A stretch of 15,659 bases of DNA, taken from contig DAOLPD010000059.1 of the NCBI GenBank assembly GCA_035417425.1, positions 1 to 15,659 of the forward strand, given 5' to 3'. A program made the position numbers and the translations under genes. Positions 1 through 7,300 of this stretch are shown in pieces. Position 1 is the stretch's first letter; every line of letters begins with the position of its first letter. A model generated the notes under the pieces. That model was not told the origin of the DNA. It searched no databases and was given only the letters and a program-made list of their open reading frames with translations. The DNA comes from BRH-c25 sp035417425 (GTDB lineage Bacteria > Bacillota > Clostridia > Lutisporales > Lutisporaceae).

Positions 1-32
1 TCGCGTATTTTTTCATTTTTATATGCGACCAT
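1..32 (-). CDS. 5' end of an unidentified gene, cut by the window edge
   Basis: On the minus strand an ATG at 32-30 is preceded by a perfect AGGAGG (plus-strand positions 38-43) with a 5-nt spacer. It opens a frame that stays open to the edge, giving MVAYKNEKIR. It begins 51 nt after the stop of the receiver gene and runs the same way, so it is probably the next gene of the signalling operon. Ten residues are too few to name a family. A regulator or sensor kinase would fit the context, but that is a guess. The call rests on the ribosome site and the position only. Confidence 0.45.
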   Translation of the reverse strand, partial: MVAYKNEKIR

Positions 33-83
33 TAGTTCCTCCTATGATTACAAATATTACATCAATGGATTCCTTAATTTATA

Positions 84-452
84 TTATTCTTTCAGAATTT
101 TCTCAACCTGCTGTCCCAGCCTGTTCAGATTTTCTTTGGCTATATAGGCGCAGCACCCCTTTTCCATTGCTTTCTTTATATCAATCTCTTGAATATGCTC
201 CGAGACAATCACAAAGGGTGCCAGGCTTCCTGATTGGTTTCTTATATCAATTGCCTGAAGTGCATCAAAGCCCGGCATATTATTATCGCTTAGTATAATA
301 TCCCAATTCTTATCCTTAAGGGCTTCCCGCATAGTTTTACTGCTTGAAGCAATTTTATACCGAACATTAAATCCCGCTTTTCTTAGTACTCTTATATTTA
401 AATCCGCTGAATAGTATGAGTCTTCCACTACCAATACATCTATTTCCTTCAT
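84..452 (-). CDS. Stand-alone response-regulator receiver domain (CheY-like)
   Basis: This 122-residue protein is a single receiver domain with no output domain. The conserved phosphorylation site is complete: acidic pair E10/D11 after the first strand (VLVVEDS), phospho-acceptor D56 in DIILSDNNMPG, switch residue S84 in VIVSEH, and lysine K106 in AYIAKEN. It should act in the cytoplasm by accepting phosphate from a histidine kinase and passing the signal on by protein contact. AGGAG lies just upstream of the ATG. It is the third gene of a minus-strand series after the kinase and the AraC-type regulator, separated from the latter by 91 nt that hold a long hairpin. It may be a phosphate sink, or the partner of a kinase encoded beyond the left edge. 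The domain call is firm; the partner is unknown. Confidence 0.92.
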   Translation of the reverse strand: MKEIDVLVVEDSYYSADLNIRVLRKAGFNVRYKIASSSKTMREALKDKNWDIILSDNNMPGFDALQAIDIRNQSGSLAPFVIVSEHIQEIDIKKAMEKGCCAYIAKENLNRLGQQVEKILKE

Positions 453-472
453 ATTTATCTCCTATTCATAAA

Positions 473-521
473 AATAAGGATAATCAGTATTACAGTATAA
501 TAATACAAAATTATCCTTATT
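473..521 (-). terminator. Long AT-rich hairpin between regulator and receiver genes (terminator or leader structure)
   Basis: A perfect 12-bp inverted repeat (AATAAGGATAAT at 473-484, ATTATCCTTATT at 510-521) encloses a second 6-bp pairing (GTATTA 487-492 with TAATAC 501-506) and an 8-nt loop. On the minus strand the structure follows the AraC-type regulator stop by 22 nt and is followed by a short T-rich run. It ends about 20 nt before the receiver start codon. It could terminate part of the transcripts or lie in the receiver's 5' leader. Low GC in the stem makes a strong terminator doubtful. Confidence 0.45.
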
Positions 522-543
522 GCATGAATAAAAATTCTTAGGT

Positions 544-1674
544 TTATACCCCGAAATTTTTCGGGTATTTTTGGTTTTCCCCGGCCATGCCCTGACGATA
601 TTCGTTGGGCGTAAGACATGTATATTTTTTAAACAGCCTGCTGAAATACTCAATATCCTTAAACCCTAAAAGCTCTGCAACTTCATATGTCTTTAACCTT
701 CCGTCCCCGACAAGCTTTTTTGCCCTTTCCATTTTTACAATAGTCAGATACTCTATGAAGGATAGGCCTGTCTTCTGCTTAAAAACCTCACTGATATAGG
801 ATTTGTTCATAAAGAGGGAATCGGATACTGCACTCAGCGATATATTCCGGTCAATATTCTCCAGTACGTAACTGCATACCTGACTTATAATCCCGTTATC
901 CTCCGTGCCGTGTTTCAGTCTTGCAATCAAGCCGGAGATTCTCCCGATAGCCGAGACAAATCTGTTTTTTATTGAATCCGGATCATTTGCTCCGGAAAAA
1001 TCAATGGCTCTTATAGCATTAATATCCGCATATTTGTCCAGCCATTTGCAGCTTGCTGATAGTTTATTGGTTATTTCAAGCATTATGCTGTTTAGCAGGC
1101 TTTTCACCTTAATCAAATCATGATTCAGATTTATATATACTATTTCAAATATATTTCCTGCATTTTCAACAGTCTTTGTATGTCCGGCTTTTATGGCATC
1201 AATAAGCTGGCTGACCTCCGACTGCGGGAAAAACACATCCACCTTTTCCACCAGCTTTTGCTCCAGCTGTATGATTCTTTGCTCCTCAATCCTTTTCCCG
1301 GATATATATTCCTTTGCTCTTTGAAGCAGTTTTTCCAATTCTTCTTCTGCCACCGGCTTGGTTATATAGTCAAAAGCTCCCAATACCAATCCTTGTCTGG
1401 CATAAACGAAATCACTGTAATCGCTAAGCAGTACAACACAGGGGCAAAGCTTTCTCTCTGCTATTTCCTTAAGAAGCTCAATACCGTCTACTTTAGGCAT
1501 CCTTATGTCTGTAATAACCATATCGAACTTGCTTCTCTCGAGCTTTTCCAACGCCTCATGCCCGTTACATGCTTCATCGGAGATGACAAAGCCTGTTTTG
1601 TCACCCCACAGCTTCAGCCTTTTCAGCTCTCTTCTTACAATATCCATATCATCTACAATCATTATCTGAAGCAT
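544..1674 (-). CDS. Two-component response regulator, receiver plus AraC-type DNA-binding domain (YesN family)
   Basis: A 376-residue cytoplasmic regulator. The N-terminal receiver (about 1-125) has D8/D9, phospho-acceptor D56 in MVITDIRMP, S84 and K106 in DYITKP. A middle region of about 135 residues has no motif I recognise. The C-terminal AraC domain (about 262-362) has two helix-turn-helix units, near 278-303 (LFMNKSYISEVFKQKTG) and 329-353 (LLGFKDIEYFSRLFKKYT), and the usual TPNEYR ending. I chose the ATG at 1674 because AGAGGTGG precedes it by 5 nt and MLQIMIVDD follows at once. A TTG six codons upstream (1692) is in frame but has no such site. The gene overlaps the kinase by 26 nt, so the two are very likely co-transcribed partners. 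YesN-type regulators often control carbohydrate or surface genes; the targets here cannot be seen. Confidence 0.93.
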   Translation of the reverse strand: MLQIMIVDDMDIVRRELKRLKLWGDKTGFVISDEACNGHEALEKLERSKFDMVITDIRMPKVDGIELLKEIAERKLCPCVVLLSDYSDFVYARQGLVLGAFDYITKPVAEEELEKLLQRAKEYISGKRIEEQRIIQLEQKLVEKVDVFFPQSEVSQLIDAIKAGHTKTVENAGNIFEIVYINLNHDLIKVKSLLNSIMLEITNKLSASCKWLDKYADINAIRAIDFSGANDPDSIKNRFVSAIGRISGLIARLKHGTEDNGIISQVCSYVLENIDRNISLSAVSDSLFMNKSYISEVFKQKTGLSFIEYLTIVKMERAKKLVGDGRLKTYEVAELLGFKDIEYFSRLFKKYTCLTPNEYRQGMAGENQKYPKNFGV

Positions 1675-3106
1675 GCATTCCACCTCTTTCAACAGGCAAT
1701 GTAAAATATACCGTTGCCCCTTGCCCCATGCTGCCTTTCATCCAAACCCGGCCTCCGTGCTTCTGTATGATCTTCTTTACCGTAACAAGCCCTATACCGC
1801 TTCCTTCAAACTCATCTTTTGTGTGGAGCCTCTGAAATATGCCGAACAGCTTCCCGGAGTATTCCATATCAAATCCAACCCCATTGTCACTGACATGGAA
1901 AATGTATTCTCCCTCATTAATTGTGCAGCCAACTTCGATAATAGCCTGGTCTTTGAATTTTGTAAACTTTACTGCATTGGACAGTATATTGTACAGTACT
2001 TGCTTAAACAGCACTTTGTCGGCAAAAACAACAGGTAGTTCCGATACCACCTTTAGTTCGATATTTCTGTCCGAATTGACTGATAACAATTCATTAATTA
2101 TTGACTTGAACAATTTCCCTGAGTCAACACTTTCCTTTACTATTTCAGTCTTAGATGTAGTTGAGTATTCAAGCAGCTTGCTTATCATTTCTATCATATC
2201 CAGACTGATATTCCTTATATTATGTATCATCTCCACCGTTTCCTCGCCCGGCCCCGATTCCAGATCCTCAAGTACAAACCTGCTGTAGCCTTCTATGGCT
2301 CTGAGGGGTGATTTCAAATCATGGGATACTGTATATGTAAAAGCTTCAAGCTCGTTTACCGCGCTCTGCAGCTCGTCAGTTCTCTCTGCAACCTTCTGCT
2401 CCAGTTCTTCATTGAGCATAGTAATTTCATTGATTGCCTGCTTGTATCGGGTAATATTTTCAAATATTGCCCCAACTTCGTTGTCTGATATCTTAAATGC
2501 ATTGGTCAGATAATACTTATTCTCCTGTTCATAGTAGGTCTCAAAATGTTCAGGCTTCCCGGTCAGCAAAATTCTATTGTATATGTGAAGATTCTTATTG
2601 GGATAATCATATACCTCCATCCATGTCTTTCCGATTATTTCAGCAGCATTCAGCCCTGTATGGAACTCAAACCCCGGATTTACCTTAAGAAAGCGTATAT
2701 CGGACATTTTCCCATTCTTGTCAATGACCGGTTCAAATACAAAAAAAGCGTTCATCATTTTTTCGAATAGTAAAAAGTATCTTTTCTCACTGGTTATCAG
2801 GCTGTGCTGAACCCTTTCAAGCTCTTCAAGCTGATGTTTCAGCTTATCGTCCGATGCTGCCTGCTCTTCATTCTTATTCTGCAGCTCACTCTTTATCCTG
2901 CTGATTTTTTTTATTTGGAATGTAAGTATGATAATGGATATAATAAGAAGCGAAATTATAGCCCCGATCGTTATTATGATGTTTTTATATTCTATGTAAT
3001 TCACAGATACGCAACAAATGAAACCAGTCTCCCGGCTAGCCCATGACAAGCCCTTATGATATGAATTGAAGAACAGCTGACATACTTTAAGACACATATC
3101 AAACAT
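1649..3106 (-). CDS. Membrane-bound PAS sensor histidine kinase
   Basis: A 485-residue kinase that should autophosphorylate and pass phosphate to the overlapping AraC-type regulator. Order: about 40 N-terminal residues, one transmembrane helix (about 42-63), a coiled coil (66-105), a PAS domain (about 106-222), a second coiled coil (224-255), then the HisKA domain with H262 in SHDLKSPLRAIEGYS. The ATPase domain has an N box (NILSNAVKFT, from about 373), a G1 box (SDNGVGFD) and a G2 box (GSGIGL, 435-440). All catalytic motifs are intact. The extracytoplasmic part is very short, so sensing may rely on the PAS domain, a partner protein or the membrane. An in-frame TAG three codons upstream of the ATG rules out a longer N-terminus in this sequence. 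A sigma-A-like promoter lies upstream. Confidence 0.94.
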   Translation of the reverse strand: MFDMCLKVCQLFFNSYHKGLSWASRETGFICCVSVNYIEYKNIIITIGAIISLLIISIIILTFQIKKISRIKSELQNKNEEQAASDDKLKHQLEELERVQHSLITSEKRYFLLFEKMMNAFFVFEPVIDKNGKMSDIRFLKVNPGFEFHTGLNAAEIIGKTWMEVYDYPNKNLHIYNRILLTGKPEHFETYYEQENKYYLTNAFKISDNEVGAIFENITRYKQAINEITMLNEELEQKVAERTDELQSAVNELEAFTYTVSHDLKSPLRAIEGYSRFVLEDLESGPGEETVEMIHNIRNISLDMIEMISKLLEYSTTSKTEIVKESVDSGKLFKSIINELLSVNSDRNIELKVVSELPVVFADKVLFKQVLYNILSNAVKFTKFKDQAIIEVGCTINEGEYIFHVSDNGVGFDMEYSGKLFGIFQRLHTKDEFEGSGIGLVTVKKIIQKHGGRVWMKGSMGQGATVYFTLPVERGGMHASDNDCR

Positions 3107-3138
3107 GCTGTCAACCTACTTTCTGCATGCTTTTTTCT

Positions 3139-3168
3139 ATTATACCTTAAATCGATACAATATGACAA
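3139..3168 (-). promoter_or_regulatory. Sigma-A-type promoter of the kinase/regulator operon
   Basis: Read on the minus strand, TTGTCA (plus-strand 3163-3168) and TATAAT (3139-3144) are separated by 18 nt and lie about 33 nt before the kinase start codon. This is five of six and six of six matches to the housekeeping consensus in the correct direction. Confidence 0.72.
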
Positions 3169-3253
3169 TATAGGAACTTTATGCCACCACCCTGTTTCCC
3201 GGATACAATACTTATGATATGATTAAGACATAAACAAGAAAGGAGATGAATTT

Positions 3254-3715
3254 ATGGTAAGAATTAAAGTAGGAGATACTGCACCGGATTTTTCCCTGAA
3301 GGATAACAAGGAGCAGATAATACGCTTATCTGATTTCAGAGGAAAAAAAGTGCTGCTTTCATGGCATCCTCTTGCCTGGACATCCGTTTGCACCGATCAG
3401 ATGAGGTCCCTGGAGGTCAATTGGGAGAAATTCCAGAGCCTCAATACCGTGCCCCTTGGTCTCAGTGTGGACCCAGTACCTTCAAAAAAAGCCTGGAGCG
3501 CAGTAATTGCCATTGATAACGTCAGTCTTCCTTCCGATTTCTGGCCCCATGGGCAGGTTGCCCGGGATTACGGCATTTTTATAGAAAAAAAAGGAATATC
3601 AGAGCGTGCAAATATTATTATAGATGAAAACGGAATAGTCAGATGGGTTAAAGTATATCCTATCAGCCAGCTGCCGGACATTAATGAAGTTCTGGAGGTA
3701 TTGTCCGGAATGTAA
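3254..3715 (+). CDS. 1-Cys peroxiredoxin (AhpC/TSA family)
   Basis: A 153-residue cytoplasmic thiol peroxidase that reduces hydrogen peroxide or organic peroxides. The family opening VGDTAPDFSLKD is at 6-17. The active site PLAWTSVC gives P39, T43 and peroxidatic C46, and R118 in SERANIIID is the likely partner arginine. C46 is the only cysteine, so there is no resolving cysteine in the chain and an external thiol must recycle it. This fits the AhpE/BCP-like 1-Cys group. The start is supported by AAAGGAG just upstream. The gene diverges from the kinase operon and converges on the ABM protein with a hairpin between. It has no evident tie to polysaccharide synthesis; oxygen defence in an anaerobe is the simplest role. 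Confidence 0.93.
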   Translation: MVRIKVGDTAPDFSLKDNKEQIIRLSDFRGKKVLLSWHPLAWTSVCTDQMRSLEVNWEKFQSLNTVPLGLSVDPVPSKKAWSAVIAIDNVSLPSDFWPHGQVARDYGIFIEKKGISERANIIIDENGIVRWVKVYPISQLPDINEVLEVLSGM

Positions 3716-3719
3716 CAAA

Positions 3720-3750
3720 AGGCCCCGCGGCATATAATGCCGTGGGGCCT
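3720..3750. terminator. Hairpin terminator shared by two convergent genes
   Basis: A GC-rich inverted repeat, AGGCCCCGCGGCAT and ATGCCGTGGGGCCT, has a 3-nt loop and one imperfect pair. It sits between the stops of the peroxiredoxin (+) and the ABM protein (-). On the minus strand it is followed by TTTTGTT, so it suits the ABM gene best. The plus side lacks a clear T run, but the stem is strong enough to serve both. Confidence 0.82.
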
Positions 3751-3760
3751 GAATATTGCT

Positions 3761-4048
3761 TCAAAAGAGTTTCTTTAATATATTGACTTCCGATGCTTTT
3801 TCTCTCAGTTCATTCAGCTGAGGCACTATTCTTTTGAAGTGCTCTGAAGCCATATGCTTATTCAATGCCTCCTCGCTTTCCCATTCTTCAATTATAATCA
3901 TAACTTTAGGATCTCTCATATCCTGAAAGAGCTCATATTTTATGCAGCCTTCCTCTACAACAGTCTTTTCCACCAGTTCTTCAGACAGCTCTAAAATCCT
4001 GTCAAGCTTGTCCGGTTTTGCAAAGCTTTTTGCAACTACTTTAATCAT
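3761..4048 (-). CDS. ABM-domain protein (putative quinol monooxygenase, YgiN-like)
   Basis: A 95-residue protein with the size and pattern of a single ferredoxin-like ABM (antibiotic biosynthesis monooxygenase) domain. It has an N-terminal strand MIKVVAKSFAK, a long first helix, then CIKYELFQDMRDP, the strand VMIIIEEWESEEALNKHMASEHF, and a last helix with a C-terminal strand. Such proteins usually form dimers; characterised members oxidise quinols or degrade haem, and many have no known substrate. AGGAGG lies 9 nt before the ATG. The upstream region holds a TATAAT-like box on the minus strand (4101-4106) without a convincing -35 element. The family call is good; the reaction is unknown. Confidence 0.87.
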   Translation of the reverse strand: MIKVVAKSFAKPDKLDRILELSEELVEKTVVEEGCIKYELFQDMRDPKVMIIIEEWESEEALNKHMASEHFKRIVPQLNELREKASEVNILKKLF

Positions 4049-4149
4049 TTCAAATTTCCTCCTATCATATAACCTCTATCCTGTTTTTGATCCTAATCAT
4101 ATTATACTATAATAATTACTATTTTATATGTCTTCTTTATATGTCCGAA

Positions 4150-4181
4150 AAATCATGGTGTTGGGATCTGATATACAAGTT
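4150..4181 (+). promoter_or_regulatory. Candidate promoter-like element shared with the pel operon leader
   Basis: AAATC (4150-4154), a 17-nt gap, then TATACAAGTT (4172-4181), about 130 nt before the SLH-deacetylase start codon. The same AAATC, 17-nt gap and TATACAAGTT occur at 11344-11375, at a similar distance before the pel operon. The layout resembles -35 and -10 boxes, but the upper box fits no sigma consensus I know. The rest of 4049-4311 is AT-rich with no clear RNA structure. Chance is a real alternative. Confidence 0.25.
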
Positions 4182-4311
4182 GAATTTGATTTCCTGAAGG
4201 ATATAAGAGTACATATAAATTTTATATAACTATCATATTTGTCCAACCACTTTCATATTTTTTAGGGATGACATAAGTGTTACTCAAAAATTATATGAGC
4301 GGAGGGATAAA

Positions 4312-7300
4312 ATGATAAGAGCATTAAGAACTTTGATTGCATTATGTCTAATTTTAAGCTTAATGCTGTCCGTGTCCTTGAATGCATTTGCAGAAATTGT
4401 GGATATAAGAGGCCATTGGGCAGAAAGCATGATTGAAAATACTGTTAACAGGGGAATATTGACAGGTTATCCGGATGGAACTTTCAAACCAGATAATCCA
4501 ATGACTCAAGCAGAATTTTTTGCACTTGTGAACAGGAGCTTTGGTTTTGATAAAACAGCAGTGTATGAGTATTTAAGCGTGTCCGCCGACAAGTGGTATG
4601 CAAATGAATATAAAAAGGCTAAAGCTCAGGGTTATCTTGATTTGCTTGAGGATAGCATGGTGATGCCGGAAGAGCCAATAAGCAGGCAAATGGTAAGTGC
4701 AATACTCGGAAAGGTATTGAAATTGCACCCCGATGAAAGCATTGCTAATGGATTCAGTGATTTCGCGCACTTTGAACCTTGGGCAAAAGGTTTGTCAGGT
4801 GCTGTTGCAGGTTTTGGATATATGAATGGATACCAGGACAATACATTCAGACCGAAAACAAACATCTCAAGGGCGGAAGTCTCTACGATATTACACAGAG
4901 TAATCGGAGAATTGTATGATAAAGCAGGTATTTACGGCGATGAACAGACTATAACAAGAATAAAAGGGAATGTAACCATTATCAATCCTGGCATAACATT
5001 AAAAAATATGGTAATCGAAGGAAACCTATATTTAACTGAAGGAATTGGCGATGGTACAGTTATACTTGATCGTATTACGGTAACGGGAACAACAACTATC
5101 AGTGGAGGCAAAAAAGGCATATTCCTCAGGGATTCATCTTTAGGAGAAGTAGTCATCAGCACCTATGACGACTCAGGTATATATCTTGCCGCACAAGGCG
5201 GCTCAAAGGTTGGAGCTGTAAGAGTGCAAACGGCTGCAAAGTTAGAAGAGACAGATTTGACAGGATCAGGCTTCGGTGAGGTTATACTGTCTGCTCCGGA
5301 CAGCGGAATTGTTGAGCTGGCAGGAGATTTTGAAAGGGTTGAGATTAAGGAGGCCTTATCCAATATATCTGTTTTAGGGGGAACGATAAAGTTATTGGAG
5401 GTTAATGGAAAGGATACTGCTATTAAGATTGATAAATCGGTCAGGATAGAGACCCTGACCATCAATCAGCCCGCCAAAATAACTGGAGATTGCTATATCG
5501 GAACAGCAAATATCAATTCGAGTAATGTATCTGTAGACGCAAGACCAAGAATCGTAAATACTGCAACCGGATTAATCAATGTTTACTGTACCGCTTATAA
5601 AGCCGCTAAAAGTACATCCGGAGGTGGAGGTGGAGGCGGCGGTGGCCGTAGTGGCGGCGGTGGCAGCGGTGGCGGCGGTGGCGGCACTATTTCGGTTACA
5701 TTGAAGAGTGTAGAATCATTAGGTACAAAAACTGTAGATAATGGTACCGCCAAAGCAGATATCGGCCTCCCAGCCAGTGTAGGAATAGTATTAAGCGACG
5801 GAAGAAACGAAAGCGCAGATGTAACCTGGGATGATGGTCTGCCGGCTTATGACGGGGGCAAAGCAGGGACATATGTTTTCTTAGGGACATTGAAAATGCC
5901 CGCCGGAGTAACGAATACAAAAGGCTTAAAAGCAAGGATGGATGTAATTGTAAGAGAACCTGCAACGGTTGAAGAAATTATAGTAATAGGAGTGGAGACC
6001 TTTGATAATATTCAGGTTCCACGCGGCACTGAAAAGTCAGTAGTGGAAGCTGTTTATCTTCCGGAGCAGGCGGAAGTTACGTTGAATATCGGTGATCCGC
6101 GGGATATGTATATAGACTGGGATATTGAAGGTTCGGATTATGACGGAGAATTTGACGGGTTATATATGTTTTCGGGTGACCTTATATTGCATGATGACGT
6201 GACCAATCCGCATAATAAGAAGGCAACAGTGGGAGTGATTGTAGGAGAGCCTGAAGAAATTGAAGTATGGGTAACGGAGGTTGATTCAATACCGGATATA
6301 AATGTTGAATACGGAACCGATATAGGCAGTATCGATCTTAAGGGTATTATAGGAATCAAGCTTAGCGACAACACTGAAATGGAAGTAGGTGTGGAGTGGT
6401 ATACCGAAGGATATAACGGGGATATACCCGGGACATATGTAATAGAGGGAGTGCTGGAGCTGCCTGATTATGTATTGAACCATAGCGACATGAAAGCCAG
6501 CGTCAGGATAATTGTAGCAAAAGCTATTGTAATGAGCGTGGAAGAAATAGATGATATAAATGTGTATACGGGAAAGGATTATATTGCACTGCCGCAAACG
6601 GTCGCCGTAACCCTTGGAGATTCTTCGACCATCCAGGTTCCAGTTGTTTGGGATTCGGGCATCCCGGATTACGATAAATATACAGCAGCGGATTATGAAT
6701 TCACAGGAACTCTTATACTTCCCGATTATGCTGAGAATCCATCAGGAATTGAAGCAAAGGCAACGGTTACGGTTAAACCTTCAGACTTTTTGGGAACTAC
6801 ATTATATCCGGTAGAAGATATAACGGAATTTCAGCAATCTGTTACTGCAGCAGTTGATATTGATTATAGCAATATGCTTTATGGGAACGCTTCAATAAAG
6901 CTGGCGCCGCTGGCTCCGGTGGCGGTAGATAATAATATATCATGCTACTCGGTAATAACAAACGATATTTCCAGTTTCTCACTAGGTTCCATGGAAAATA
7001 TCGAATTCAGTCTATATGTACCGGATACTTCCCCGCCTGAATATTTCCTTGTAAAGTTTTACACCGATGAATGGCATTGTGTATTTTATGAAAACGGAAT
7101 AGGAAAATATGAATTAACACCCGGTTGGAACAAAATTCGCCGGACCAAGGAGGACTTTGAACTGGTAGACAGCATCGGAACTGCAACTAATGGATCCATG
7201 ACGCTGAAAAGAAGCAGGAATATGCCTGATGAGTGGATTGAAATGAATCAAAGTATTGACCGTCTGAACAAGGTAATCAGTGAACAGAAGAAATCCTCTG

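Noticed and set aside
1..28. Imperfect inverted repeat TCGCGTAT/ATATGCGA at the left edge.
   Set aside because: It falls within the first codons of the partial minus-strand gene and has one mismatch; the edge prevents judging any larger structure.
548..566. Inverted repeat CCCGAAA/TTTCGGG followed on the plus strand by a T run.
   Set aside because: The stem lies inside the last codons of the minus-strand regulator gene, leaves a 2-nt loop, and has no plus-strand gene to terminate.
1120..1704. Long plus-strand open frame (194 codons) opposite the AraC-type regulator.
   Set aside because: It is the antisense shadow of a gene with clear receiver and HTH domains, and has no family signature or ribosome site.
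4128..4229. Small plus-strand frame of 33 codons with a protein-like look (GSDIQVEFDFLKDIRVHINF) before the SLH gene.
   Set aside because: No ribosome site lies before its ATG, it overlaps the candidate promoter element, and its AT-rich codons are what intergenic DNA would give. A decayed gene cannot be excluded.
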